Program-made: the position numbers and the translations under genes
Notes under the pieces: model-generated
Told to the model about the DNA's origin: nothing
Seen by the model: the letters and a program-made list of their open reading frames with translations, nothing else
The model's database searches: none
Origin: Candidatus Rifleibacteriota bacterium
GTDB lineage: Bacteria; Muiribacteriota; Ozemobacteria; Ozemobacterales; Ozemobacteraceae
Length of the DNA: 64,000 nt
NCBI GenBank assembly: GCA_015233565.1
Contig: JADFXM010000002.1
Coordinates: 1-64,000, forward strand
Reading direction: 5' to 3'
Shown: positions 18,578 through 27,885 of the stretch, one piece after another
How the letters are laid out: the number at the start of each line of letters is the position of its first letter
How positions within the stretch are numbered: position 1 is the first letter of the stretch

Positions 18578-21406
18578 TTATCTAATAGATAGTCCTTTTT
18601 CTGCGAGGTTTCTATGGGTCAGGACTCGCAAGATGCTATCGAGAACATGGTCGAGGTGCTTGCCGACGTCTTCCGAAAGAAATCTTAACACAAAATATCC
18701 ATTTTCCTGTAACAATTCATCTTTTCGACGATCACGGCGGTAGGCTTCAAGCTCGTTCAGGTGTTGAGGGCCATCGAGTTCGATTGCGAGACGGGCCTTG
18801 CTGCAAAGTAGATCTACTTCCATTTTTCCCTGCCCGTCAAAAGCAATTGGGAGTTCAACATTCAGTTGGAATTTTCCTGTAGTGGGCGGCAGGCTTTCCA
18901 ATCGCCGATACAAAAAAGCCTCGGTTGCGCTCCGAGCTCGGTTTATTCCTTCTGCATCCGGGTTCCAGCGTCGAGCTACATGAAGAAATAAACTTGCCAG
19001 AGGCGTATCCACACCATCACAAATTAGTCTCCGAATACTGCCCGAGTAATCCTTTTTCCATTCCGGATCGACAGGCAGTGGGACATTTGCTGGCCATCCT
19101 GGTACAGCACTTGCCGGAAGCTGGATTTTATATCCGATAGCCTCGTAACCACTGCATCGACGATCGAACATTCGTGATAACATGGGCACATTGAGGTCAG
19201 AGTAATCGTAGATACGGACTTCGCGTTTAAGATCATGCAAACGATGTAATCTTCCGGAATATTGTGCAATTGTTCCTTTCCAGGAAACCGGAAGAGTCAA
19301 AAATAAGGTATCCAGTCTGGGGTCATCGAAACCTTCCCCGATGAATTTTCCAGTGGCTAGCAAGACACGATCTTCGTGCTCCGGAATGGCGGACAGTTGT
19401 TCAGTAATTGCTTTCAGTTTCTTTTTTCCCATTCCACCCCGGAGAATCAGAAGGTTTTTGATTTCGGGCTCGAGAAGTGTTGCCAGACGCTCTATATGCT
19501 CGTTTCGCTCGGTCAGAATTATGGAGGAACGTTTTTCTCTGACAGATTGGATTACGTCTTGTGCAATCATGTTATTACGCGCTTCATTTGCTGTTAGCTC
19601 GTTGTACAGGTTGTTGAACAGAATTCGGGGGTCGGGATCTGGCGCTTCAATGGAGTAAAATCCGGTGGGTCGAACAACAACTGTATGTGTAAAGGGGCGT
19701 GCCAGAGCCTGAGCTTTTGCGTCAACTTGATACCGCACTGGTCCGCAGTGCATGAAAATTATCGGGTGATGCCCATCTTTTCTTGTAACTGTCGCTGACA
19801 ATCCGACGACAAATTTTGCCTTCGCGGCGCTAATGACATGCTCGAAGCTTTGCGCAGAAAGATGGTGACATTCATCTACAATTATATGGCCGTATCCAGC
19901 AACGACGTCGTTCACAATGTTTTTCCGGATGAGGCTTTGAATGAGCGCGACATCTATCATTCCTTTCGGTTTCTTCGCCCCGCCACCAATTCGACCAATG
20001 TTTTTCGCGGGAATGTCCAGGAACATTGATAATCGTTCCACCCATTGTTCAAGCAGTTGTTTTCGATGTACAAGGATCAATGTGTTTACGCCCCGTAGTG
20101 CGATCAGCCACGCGCCTATGACGGTTTTCCCAAATGCCGTGGTGGCAGCTAATACACCGATATCATGCGCCAGCATAGCTTTTGCGGCTTTTTCCTGTTC
20201 GGGACGCAATTCACCTTTGAAGCTCACACTCAGGGGAGCTCCTGTGAAACGCTCGTCACGAATAACGGGCTCAATTTTCAAATCTTCAAGAAGGCGTCGA
20301 ACCTCTTCCAGGCAACCGCGTGGAAGCCCGAGATGACGAGAATGATCTTCGACACAACAGATAATCCGGGGCTTTTCGAATGTGGGAAGACGCATTGCTT
20401 GAGCTTTATAGAACTCAGGGTTTTGGAACGCCGCCAACCGGGTCAATCTGTTTCGAAGACTGGGGATAAGTAATTCTTTAGCGACATAGATGCGATTTCC
20501 AAAAACAAGCTCAAGTTTCTCAGGGGGTGTTCCGGTTATCGGTGGCTCTTTTCTACGGCGCGATGGCGGCGTGGCCCAAGGTGTATCTTCGTTTTCCTCA
20601 ATATGTACTCGTCGAATACCAAGAATCTTGTCTTTTTCTTCAGCTTCGCGGACAATTTTTTCCAATTCAAGTTGTGAAATTTTCTTAATTCTGGATAAGA
20701 ATTCCCATTGATCGGAATATGGAGTGAATTGTTCATCGAGAAATACGCTGTTTTGTTTCTCCCGCGCTCGTTTTTGTAATGGCAGAGCTATCAGATTCCC
20801 GAAACCACCTTTGGGAAGAGTGTCCTGGTTGGGAAAGAATCGATCGTATGAACGTAGACCAACATCAGGACGTCGTTCCAGCGTCTCCGTTAAAATGTAA
20901 GCGCCAAGTTTTCGCGCCAAAACAGCGGAAATAGCCGTTTCGAAGAAAAACCAGACATGAGCGCCATTTCCGGATCTTGAACGCTCAAGACTTGTAGGAA
21001 TAGACAGATGACGAGATGTTTCGAGGAATTCACTCACATCATCACGCCATGTTTCTTTATCGAAATCAGCGGCTAGAAAGAAACAAGTTTCATCTTGCAA
21101 CATGGGATAGACACCAATTACAAAAGGGCGTCCGTTTTTGTCAACGCCGGAAAGATGTTGATGAATAACTTCATCAGTGACAGGTAAAAACCGTCGGTTC
21201 TGACATTTCGAGCATTTGATCGTTTTTTTATCACAAAGGCCCCGAACCCACTCATTTGCACATACAGGTGAATAGCCAGACTTGCTCTTTTTCTGGTTCT
21301 CGAAGCGGCGAGGAAAAGCATCTTCACGCCCTTTGAAAAGAGAACGAAATAAGGCTACTTTTGATTCGGAAGGCGAGAGCCGGGTAATACTTCCCATTGT
21401 CAACAA
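18578..21406 (-). CDS. TOTE-type fusion: archaeo-eukaryotic primase, SF2 helicase and VSR/DUF559 nuclease
   Basis: 942 residues. A zinc-binding N-terminus (Cys 49, 58, 65, 68) leads into an archaeo-eukaryotic primase core with the catalytic DFD at 114-116 and SGNGAHVWFFF at about 145-155. Next is a superfamily 2 helicase (LAATTAFGKTVIGAW near 415-430, DECHH near 509-513, and QYSGRLHR as motif VI). The C-terminal 80 residues are a DUF559/VSR-like PD-(D/E)XK nuclease (LAIELDGPQHLN, Glu-x-Asp and Lys/Arg residues, then ENGYFVLRF). This is the arrangement of the TOTE conflict systems, predicted to copy or cut invading DNA; here all parts are in one chain. Start is the ATG at 21406 or, equally likely, 21397. 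Stands alone on the minus strand, ended by the hairpin at 18424. Confidence 0.9.
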   Translation of the reverse strand: MLTMGSITRLSPSESKVALFRSLFKGREDAFPRRFENQKKSKSGYSPVCANEWVRGLCDKKTIKCSKCQNRRFLPVTDEVIHQHLSGVDKNGRPFVIGVYPMLQDETCFFLAADFDKETWRDDVSEFLETSRHLSIPTSLERSRSGNGAHVWFFFETAISAVLARKLGAYILTETLERRPDVGLRSYDRFFPNQDTLPKGGFGNLIALPLQKRAREKQNSVFLDEQFTPYSDQWEFLSRIKKISQLELEKIVREAEEKDKILGIRRVHIEENEDTPWATPPSRRRKEPPITGTPPEKLELVFGNRIYVAKELLIPSLRNRLTRLAAFQNPEFYKAQAMRLPTFEKPRIICCVEDHSRHLGLPRGCLEEVRRLLEDLKIEPVIRDERFTGAPLSVSFKGELRPEQEKAAKAMLAHDIGVLAATTAFGKTVIGAWLIALRGVNTLILVHRKQLLEQWVERLSMFLDIPAKNIGRIGGGAKKPKGMIDVALIQSLIRKNIVNDVVAGYGHIIVDECHHLSAQSFEHVISAAKAKFVVGLSATVTRKDGHHPIIFMHCGPVRYQVDAKAQALARPFTHTVVVRPTGFYSIEAPDPDPRILFNNLYNELTANEARNNMIAQDVIQSVREKRSSIILTERNEHIERLATLLEPEIKNLLILRGGMGKKKLKAITEQLSAIPEHEDRVLLATGKFIGEGFDDPRLDTLFLTLPVSWKGTIAQYSGRLHRLHDLKREVRIYDYSDLNVPMLSRMFDRRCSGYEAIGYKIQLPASAVPGWPANVPLPVDPEWKKDYSGSIRRLICDGVDTPLASLFLHVARRWNPDAEGINRARSATEAFLYRRLESLPPTTGKFQLNVELPIAFDGQGKMEVDLLCSKARLAIELDGPQHLNELEAYRRDRRKDELLQENGYFVLRFLSEDVGKHLDHVLDSILRVLTHRNLAEKGLSIR

Positions 21407-21794
21407 AATCTCAATTTGAAGCGCTCACAATTTTTTTTAACTGATAGCAGATTAACACGAATAAACACGGATTTTCATGGATGAATACAGATTTTCAAAA
21501 GGCATTGTAAGCAATCGAAACGCCAGTGATTGGAAAAATCTTCAACAAAACATCTGACAAATCACGATGTGCTAAAGCAAAAAGATTTCCGATTTCCCGA
21601 ATACTGGAAATATGTGGTCTAAACAAGTTAGACCAGCCATTACTTCAAGGTTATCCTTAGTTGCTTGTATAAATATATTCGACCTTACTTGAACTGAAGT
21701 AATAAAATGCTCCTTTGTTCGAATTCAATTCCGAAAGTCTAGGGGACTCAATATTTGAAAGTTAATTTCTCGACCCAGGATCTGACTTTTTCCC
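21407..21794. other. Intergenic region between AbiE and TOTE genes
   Basis: 388 bases. No gene is supported. A short string near 21450-21480 (agattaacacgaataaacac) resembles remnants of dispersed repeats. It should also hold the TOTE promoter, which I could not place. Confidence 0.5.
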
Positions 21795-22745
21795 TCAAGA
21801 AGCTGAGACATCTTGCGTAATCATATTTTTCCACCCTTTGCCAGGAGACCAATCTTTTTCAAGTATCATTTCTGTCTTGAGAGACTTTATTACAGGAATA
21901 ATAAATTCGCTGATTTCCAAGATTACTGTGACAAGATCTCCAACGGGCAAATCTGGTTTTGATTTTTTTACAAAAGCTTTCCATTGTGTTTGTTTTTGCT
22001 GATCATCAAAAAAAGAAGCTGTAAAAGCAAAGGGCACAGTTTCAGGCAAAAGCGTATGACGGCGATTGAATGTGTTTTTAATCGCATCTCCCAAAATCTT
22101 TCCTTCAAATTTGAACAACTTTGAAAGTAGCCAGATATCAAAGAAATCCTTCATTCTATTGTTTGAGATACCAAGTTTAATCATTGCTTCCAATTTTTCC
22201 GCAACAACCGTATATACAGAATAAGCCTTTATTTTAGGTATTGGATGGTCAAAAAGTGTTGGATATTCGACTATTTCAGGAGGCGGCGTAATTGAATTCC
22301 CAAAACCGATGTCAATCTGAAGTGGAATTCGAGCCTGATTCAACAAACCGACAAGAGTTACCCTGACTCCGTCATATTCTTGGTCTTCTCTGATTGCTTC
22401 GACCTTCAATGATTTTTGAAGATATAACATTCCATCATGTTGTGAAAAATCTATGTCACATATTTTGCAAAATGTTTCTGCAATAACTTCTAAATTTGGA
22501 TTTCCAAAACCCAGCAGATCTGCGTCCCTTGTTACACAAAAATTCTGACCTTTCCAAATCAAAAACAGACTGGCACCTTTTAAAACAAATCGATCAACAA
22601 ATGGAGAAATGCTCAACCGGTAAAGAAATCGCTCCATTCCAAAGCGAGAAAGCAGCAAATTAAAATCTTCCCTTTTCTCCCTGGCTCGATTTAACAAGCG
22701 CTGAAATATCGAAGGGCCGACATTCTTCTTTTCATTCTTTTTCAT
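21795..22745 (-). CDS. abiEii: AbiEii-type nucleotidyltransferase toxin
   Basis: 316 residues. The nucleotidyltransferase signature is visible as FVLKGASLFLIW followed 8-10 residues later by TRDADLLGFG, where the two Asp bind metal. A later YSVYTVVAEKLEAMIKLG, and then RMKDFFDIWLLSKLF, gives the conserved lysine and the RXKDXXD motif of the AbiEii/AbiGii family. Family toxins (such as MenT) add nucleotides to tRNA or act as NTP transferases, stopping growth of infected cells. It follows the antitoxin gene with a 4-base ATGA overlap, the normal order. All key residues are present. Confidence 0.92.
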   Translation of the reverse strand: MKKNEKKNVGPSIFQRLLNRAREKREDFNLLLSRFGMERFLYRLSISPFVDRFVLKGASLFLIWKGQNFCVTRDADLLGFGNPNLEVIAETFCKICDIDFSQHDGMLYLQKSLKVEAIREDQEYDGVRVTLVGLLNQARIPLQIDIGFGNSITPPPEIVEYPTLFDHPIPKIKAYSVYTVVAEKLEAMIKLGISNNRMKDFFDIWLLSKLFKFEGKILGDAIKNTFNRRHTLLPETVPFAFTASFFDDQQKQTQWKAFVKKSKPDLPVGDLVTVILEISEFIIPVIKSLKTEMILEKDWSPGKGWKNMITQDVSAS

Positions 22746-23338
22746 GCCATCGCCTCCAGATATGGACGCATGATCCTGAGCATTCTGTTGGTTTTAGCCG
22801 CTTCAAACAGTTCGTCCATAGTCGCTTTGCGGGAACGCCAAACTTCTCTGAGGGCTTCAATGGCAACATCAAGGCCAACTTTATTCCGAAATTTGAAACA
22901 ATCTGCGACAGTTTTTGCGGGGCTGTAAATTTTTACAATTACTCCATCAATTTTGTGTTCCTTCACTCCAAAAAAATAAGCTTCGCCTGAAACGTATGTC
23001 ACATTCCGTGAAGGATAATCAAGGTGTGGTCGCCAAGCACCCTTGGGAAGCGCAATCCATATCTCATGAGGCAACTGAGTCGTAGCTCCGTGAAAAGTAA
23101 GTGCAGAAAGCAAACAAATAACTGCTTTGGGAATTCTTTTTGCAATTTCTGAAAAAATGGAATGTTCCGTGACAGGCGTTTTTGGAAGTTTGTAAAGACC
23201 CCGAGAAATCTTAAAAAGTAAGCCAGACTCATGTAGCTTATACAGATAATTTCTTGAAACGCCAGCTTTTTTCAGATCAATGGCACGAATTATTCCGCTA
23301 TTTCTGGCAATTTCAAGTATTTTTTCAGTCTGATTCAT
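22742..23338 (-). CDS. abiEi: AbiEi-family antitoxin/repressor
   Basis: 198 residues from the ATG at 23338 (MNQTEKILEIARNSGIIRA). I prefer this to the ATG at 23356, because the promoter found upstream would put the transcript start at about 23360, leaving no leader for the earlier codon. The first 60 residues form the winged helix-turn-helix (AIDLKKAGVSRNYLYKLHESG) of AbiEi. The rest (LPHEIWIALPKGAWRP, then VKIYSPAKTVADCFKFRNK) is the conserved antitoxin domain. It neutralises the co-encoded toxin and represses its own promoter through an inverted repeat. Confidence 0.92.
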   Translation of the reverse strand: MNQTEKILEIARNSGIIRAIDLKKAGVSRNYLYKLHESGLLFKISRGLYKLPKTPVTEHSIFSEIAKRIPKAVICLLSALTFHGATTQLPHEIWIALPKGAWRPHLDYPSRNVTYVSGEAYFFGVKEHKIDGVIVKIYSPAKTVADCFKFRNKVGLDVAIEALREVWRSRKATMDELFEAAKTNRMLRIMRPYLEAMA

Positions 23339-23366
23339 TAAAATTTCTTTTTGCATTTCCTATATA

Positions 23367-23394
23367 ATTATACACAAGTAACTTGTATTTGCAA
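23367..23394 (-). promoter_or_regulatory. AbiE promoter with palindromic operator
   Basis: On the minus strand, TTGCAA (-35, 23389-23394), a 16-base spacer and TATAAT (-10, 23367-23372) form a good sigma-70 promoter. The spacer contains a perfect inverted repeat, ACAAGT-T-ACTTGT (23374-23386), ideally placed for a repressor to block the polymerase. AbiEi proteins are known to bind inverted repeats at their own promoter, so this is the likely operator. Confidence 0.75.
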
Positions 23395-23630
23395 ATATTT
23401 TTTTATTACTAAAGCCTACAAAAAAATTTCAGACAAAACGTTCCTTATTATGAAAGAGTAGTTAAAGGTTGTTTGAAAATCTTCAATAGAAATCTCAAAA
23501 AGCTCCCAAAAGCTCAACCTCCACCGAAACAGACATCTGATGCTGGAAGAAATGCCTTGGTATAGATTTGGGTATATTAGGGTTTTTCTGGTTTTATTAA
23601 GTCTTTTTTTTAAAGCCAATTCGCGAGCGC

Positions 23631-23652
23631 TTTTCGAATCTCGCTAGCTCCA
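23631..23652 (+). other. tmRNA/tRNA 3'-end-like attachment site, copy 2
   Basis: TTTTCGAATCTCGCTAGCTC followed by CA matches the same tmRNA-like acceptor end as the sequences at 18391 and 63739, again closely followed by a terminator hairpin. Together with copy 1 it brackets the TOTE and AbiE genes as a 5.2-kb unit. Confidence 0.5.
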
Positions 23653-23659
23653 ATCTGTG

Positions 23660-23684
23660 AAAACCAGTTCTGAAAGCTGGTTTT
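23660..23684. terminator. Terminator after attachment-like copy 2
   Basis: AAAACCAG / TTCTGAAAG loop / CTGGTTTT: 8-pair stem with T run on either strand. It would end minus-strand transcription from the SWIM-domain operon before it enters the AbiE promoter. Confidence 0.7.
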
Positions 23685-23723
23685 TGGGTTTTAGTTTTGC
23701 CATTTTAATCCAAAGAAGTTCTG

Positions 23724-23918
23724 CTAAATCCCCCAGTTTTGAGTATAGTTTTCAAGTAAAGGTTTGCGATGTTCCTGCTGTGTTGGTCGATAACCAGCTT
23801 TGACTTCACCAGAGAGGAATTCCTGATAAACAGTTATCGAATGCCTGAGACAATTGAATCCAACCCACTCGCCACCTTCCACAACAGGTTCGAGGAAATC
23901 ATGTTTTTTTACTTCCAC
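23724..23918 (-). CDS. Small conserved-looking protein downstream of the SWIM gene
   Basis: 64 residues from a GTG at 23918, starting 11 bases after the SWIM-domain gene ends, same strand. Sequence such as EGGEWVGFNCLRHSITVYQEF and the ordered composition look like a folded protein rather than a random frame. No family recognised, and no good ribosome site, although translational coupling would not need one. Could also be a remnant of a longer gene. Confidence 0.4.
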   Translation of the reverse strand: MEVKKHDFLEPVVEGGEWVGFNCLRHSITVYQEFLSGEVKAGYRPTQQEHRKPLLENYTQNWGI

Positions 23919-23929
23919 TAATTTTGGGT

Positions 23930-25690
23930 TTAAGCTTTTAGTTTGGCTTTGTCCATTTCTTCGATAAAGGCTCGCAACCGTTTATTTTTAATCCTGAGTT
24001 CAACCAAATAATCCTTCCATTGATGGGTATGGTCCATAGCATTTAATAAGTCGCCAATTCTTTTAATAAATTCACATGCAGAAACATAGCGGCTTCTGCC
24101 GGATTGGACGATCAGATTGCTCACATGCTTTTTGTAAATTTTTACTGAAACTTCAGGTCGATCTTTTTCCGCCGCCTGAGCAAGTTCAATTTCAAGATCA
24201 TTCCAGGCAAAATAGCTTTTCGGAGATTTTTTCCCCAATTTTTCAAAATACGCGATTGCCTGGTCCAGTTTTTTTTCTTCAAGGAAAATCCTGGTAAGAA
24301 GTTGAAAATCTTTTCTTTTTTCAAGTTGCTCATGCATTTTTTCCCAATATTGAGGCCAAGAATCGGATTTTACTGCAACATCCTTTACTTCAGTGAATGA
24401 TGACAATGTCGGATTATGTGAAAATTCATTGAAAGCCAATTCTATTGCTTTGGAATAATCACCGGTATTTTTGAAATAATCTCTCAACCACTCATTTATT
24501 CTTTGGTCTTTGGTGGTTTTGGAACGGGCGAGCATCAGATCAAATGCGGCTTTTGGCTGCCCATGAGTGGCAAAGACTTTGGTAAGATTGAAAAGTTCAT
24601 AGTCGGACGCGGCTTTCGCTTCACGAATGGCTTCATCAAAGCGTTTTAATTCCAAGAGCTTTTCAATCAGGTCATCTATTCTTCCGGTGTTCCTGCAAAT
24701 TTGAATATAGGCGTCAGGATCAAGTTTTTCCGCTTCCAAATCAAGAAGAAGACTTCCGAGAGCTTTTCTCTCCCAATCTTTGGATTTTCCGCAAGAATCG
24801 ATTTTTTTTCTAACCCATCCGGCAAGAAGGTCTTTTTCTGAAGAATTGGACTTTTGAAGAAAATAATCAGGAATTTCATCGCTGACGCCAATTCCACCAT
24901 AGTCCAGATCAAATAAAAGAATGTCGAAAAGGCATTCAAGAACTCTTTCTCTGAAAGAAAAATCATCCTGTCCGGCGTCAAGACAATTGGCCATCATTTC
25001 GGCGCAATCAGAGATAACAGAAATCAAATCACCATCATGATCTTCAAACATCTCATATTCATCCAAAATTGATTGTGCAATGCTCTCAGCTATCTCGAAC
25101 GCTGAAAAAACATCTCCTCTTTTGATGCATTCATCAGCAGTTTCAAACACAGCCAATAGGCCATCAGCGGCGTTGTTAGCTGCCCCCCAGCTGCTTCCGG
25201 CACCTCGCAAAATTGAATTAATCTGTCTTTGAACTACCGCAATATTTATGGAAGGCCCTCTGGGTTTATTTTTTCCGACTGGCACAGACAGCTCCACCAG
25301 AGTTTCGAGGTCTGGGTTTTTACGCAACATTTTCAACGCCAAATCGACCAGTTGCTCTTTGGTCAATTCCAAAAGAATTTTCTTGTGATCTGGTGTCTCA
25401 ATGAAATCTTTACTTTTGGCAATCCATTTTAGGAGAAGCCCCGCCACATGCTTACATCGTGTTCCAATTGGGCAACTGCATGTACTGGACTCAATTCCTT
25501 TTCCTGATAAAATCACGCGAATGTGGTAAATGTTGTCTTCCGAACCTGAGCATTCTCCCTTTATTTCAGCCCCCCTCCTTTGGGGGTTAAATAACCTTCC
25601 CGCTTGAAAATATTTCTGGCCACGCTCAAAACTTTGTGCCCCAACATGCTCTTCAATCTGTTTTTCAGAAATTTTTCCCACTTCAATCAT
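23930..25690 (-). CDS. SWIM zinc-finger protein with helical repeats
   Basis: 586 residues. The SWIM motif CSCPIGTRCKH (C-x-C-x(6)-C-x-H) is at about residues 69-80 within SSTCSCPIGTRCKHVAGLL, preceded by the usual QSFERGQKYFQAGRL strand-helix lead-in. The rest is a long run of helical hairpins (TPR-like, such as FDEAIREAKAASDYELF and QAIAYFEKLGKKSP). In bacteria such proteins are normally encoded next to a large SNF2-family helicase and are thought to help it bind DNA or partners. Here the only SNF2 gene is at 51867-56048, same strand, separated by a foreign-looking 26-kb block. Confidence 0.85.
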   Translation of the reverse strand: MIEVGKISEKQIEEHVGAQSFERGQKYFQAGRLFNPQRRGAEIKGECSGSEDNIYHIRVILSGKGIESSTCSCPIGTRCKHVAGLLLKWIAKSKDFIETPDHKKILLELTKEQLVDLALKMLRKNPDLETLVELSVPVGKNKPRGPSINIAVVQRQINSILRGAGSSWGAANNAADGLLAVFETADECIKRGDVFSAFEIAESIAQSILDEYEMFEDHDGDLISVISDCAEMMANCLDAGQDDFSFRERVLECLFDILLFDLDYGGIGVSDEIPDYFLQKSNSSEKDLLAGWVRKKIDSCGKSKDWERKALGSLLLDLEAEKLDPDAYIQICRNTGRIDDLIEKLLELKRFDEAIREAKAASDYELFNLTKVFATHGQPKAAFDLMLARSKTTKDQRINEWLRDYFKNTGDYSKAIELAFNEFSHNPTLSSFTEVKDVAVKSDSWPQYWEKMHEQLEKRKDFQLLTRIFLEEKKLDQAIAYFEKLGKKSPKSYFAWNDLEIELAQAAEKDRPEVSVKIYKKHVSNLIVQSGRSRYVSACEFIKRIGDLLNAMDHTHQWKDYLVELRIKNKRLRAFIEEMDKAKLKA

Positions 25691-26103
25691 GATTTTAGCC
25701 TTTCAAGATTCCAAATTATTCTATGAGCAAAATATTCCGAAGAAGCAACGCCAGTCTTCGATTTTCGTTAAAAACCAATGCTCCGAAACCGTTTCCACAA
25801 AACTCTTTTTATCAAGCTTTGGACAGACACACAAAAAACAAAGGCCAATAACTTTCCTAGTTTCTCCAGTGCGGATTTTGAAAGGCCATGAATTTCTTTC
25901 GAAAATCTCTTCTCATCAATTGTCCTTGCTGTCATTCGCGCCACCTCTTCAGCAGTATTTTATACTCCACGCTAATCAAAAACAAATTGCAAATTAACTA
26001 TGTAAATAATTCAAGATTTAAAAAGCTAAAGTCTTCTTGAAAACTAGTTCGATTAGGGTTATTTTAATCTTATGGGTGATAAAGATTTATCACACAAGAA
26101 CTT
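25691..26103. other. Intergenic region upstream of the SWIM gene
   Basis: 413 bases, AT-rich, containing the SWIM gene promoter region. A frame of 102 codons at 25689-25997 on the + strand has no ribosome site and no protein-like features. I see nothing else in it. Confidence 0.5.
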
Positions 26104-26321
26104 ATACCAATTACAATTAGTTAGTTCATACGCCTTGTTTCTCGCTTCAGATCTGCGTAAAATTAGATTTTATCTGACAGAAATGAATGTTTTCAACCAT
26201 CCAGTAAGGGATCCTTATTTTCCCGAAAATTTCGTTTTTTCTTGGAGAATAAAGCGATACCTTTTCATTTTGGTCAAATCAATGTCCTTTGGGAAGTGCA
26301 CGTATTTTTTGGGATTGGTAT
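26104..26321 (-). repeat. MITE-like repeat family I, copy 1
   Basis: 218-base element with imperfect terminal inverted repeats: left ATACCAATTACAA, right TTGGGATTGGTAT (whose complement is ATACCAATCCCAA). The interior (GACAGAAATGAATG, AACCATCCAGTAAGG, TTGGTCAAATCAATG, AGTGCACGTATTTTTTGGGA) is shared with copies at 34407 (opposite orientation) and 56114. TA bases flank both ends, as expected of Tc1/mariner-IS630-type MITEs. Non-coding. Confidence 0.85.
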
Positions 26322-26327
26322 AATTTA

Positions 26328-27269
26328 TCAATCTTCAAGGGAATCAGCAAAAAACGATTCGCTTTCCGTTGTCCAGGTTGTTCGATCACGCAACGTTGAA
26401 AGTCCTATCCACCCTGTCACAGGCTCTTCACCATTCTCTTCCGCAAGGACAAGAACCAGAGCTTTCTTACTACTCATTTTCAGAACGGCAAAGGGCGTGC
26501 CATTCTTAACCAGCGTTTTGCCTATTTTCAGGAATTTGGTGGTTACTTCGTATTTTTGGGCTTTCCCTTCGATATTTTTTACAAGCATTTTCAACCGCTT
26601 AAGATCCTCAGAAGAAAACGACTTCGCTTTTCTGATCGTCTGAATAACCTGATCATACAGAGTGACGAGGAATCCGTAATACCGAAGAAGAGCTGTTTTA
26701 TAAGTTGAATCCAGGCGGAGAGTTTTTAAGGCGTTTACAATGGAATTGAATGCCTTGGCCTTTTTAATATACATGTACCCAAGAATTTGAAGTTCTTCAG
26801 GAAAACGGTTCTCCACCTGACTGAATTGTCTTATTCTTACCACACAAACGGACTTGAATTCAGAGAATCCACCGACGATATTCGTGTAAACACCCGTTAG
26901 GACGATCTTTTCAAAGGCATCCACAGGGGCGAATAAATTGACAATCATTTCTTTGTTGTTTGGCGAATTTTTTTCTTGTACAACGGAAGACTGTTTTTGT
27001 TCATCTGACTCACAGAGTATACTACTGTTCTGCTGTTGGGGTGGGTAGGTGATTTTCGCGAAAGAAGTGGGACAGATGAACAAAAATACCAAAAAGAGCA
27101 GAAACCGAAAAGTAATATTTAGAGACAAATTCCGAGAATTTTCCGAACAAAAATTGAGTTTTCGTCTGGAAGCGAAAAAGGGTATCAGGGAGGTTGTTCC
27201 CTGGTTCGGCAATTTTCCTGTGTCTTTTTCAACGGAAGTTTTCATCGACAAATGTCCCTTTTTTTCCAA
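26328..27269 (-). CDS. Secreted protein of unknown function
   Basis: 313 residues as drawn, but the true start is uncertain. A hydrophobic segment FLLFLVFLFICPTSFA at about residues 56-71, ending in a signal-peptidase-like SFA|K site, looks like a signal peptide, so translation may begin nearer to it from a rarer start codon. The exported part has a Ser/Gln-rich spacer, a helical middle (LYDQVIQTIRKAKSF, EDLKRLKMLVKNIEGKAQ), and a strand-rich end (KYEVTTKFLKIGKTLV..GWIGLSTL) that resembles a bacterial SH3 domain. No enzyme motif. Likely a periplasmic or envelope protein. It ends 6 bases from a MITE-like repeat. Confidence 0.55.
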   Translation of the reverse strand: MEKKGHLSMKTSVEKDTGKLPNQGTTSLIPFFASRRKLNFCSENSRNLSLNITFRFLLFLVFLFICPTSFAKITYPPQQQNSSILCESDEQKQSSVVQEKNSPNNKEMIVNLFAPVDAFEKIVLTGVYTNIVGGFSEFKSVCVVRIRQFSQVENRFPEELQILGYMYIKKAKAFNSIVNALKTLRLDSTYKTALLRYYGFLVTLYDQVIQTIRKAKSFSSEDLKRLKMLVKNIEGKAQKYEVTTKFLKIGKTLVKNGTPFAVLKMSSKKALVLVLAEENGEEPVTGWIGLSTLRDRTTWTTESESFFADSLED

Positions 27270-27885
27270 TATTTGTACCTGTTTTCAAAACAAAATCGGG
27301 AAAGTGTTTCACACTCAGTTGCATAATCGCTATTATTTTACGCCAAATCAGTTCTTACTATCAAGGAGGTAAAATTACCGATCTGAATAAAAGTCGGCAA
27401 AACAGATGGAATTTATTTTCATTCCTGAATAGCTATGGAAGCAAAAGGTTGAAAGATATTTGTGGCTCTTCTCCAAAATCGAAGAAAAAACCTCCATGGA
27501 CTCTAAAAAAAAAGGGGCATTGCCGAAAATGTGGTTAAAAACAAATGATTCGGAAATGCTTCCGCTTCAGTACATCCTGGACAACCTACCCATAAGTATC
27601 TGGAAAAAATGTTTTCCAAGGGATTGCGTTTCGAAACAGTAGGTAATTTTTCGTAAGACCCTAAAAAAAACAAAAAAAATGATTTTCCGTATTGTACTTC
27701 GAAGAAGAAAGGTATATAATAAAAAAGCTGAGAATTTTGAAACACCTTTGAATTCTTTTAAAAGGGAAGAATCACAAACTTTGGCCTATAATGTAAAACA
27801 GTTTCACTGGGAAAAAATTCCGAAGTTTTTAATAAGAATTTCTTGCCCCCTGGACAAAATATAATGAAATTGTAGGAGATCGGAA
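27270..27885. other. Intergenic region before the terpenoid/redox locus
   Basis: 616 bases, very AT-rich near its right end. A TATAAT (27787-27792) and another at 27860-27865 could serve as -10 elements for the operon starting at 27886, but no matching -35 is visible at the right distance. The short frames here lack ribosome sites. Confidence 0.5.
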
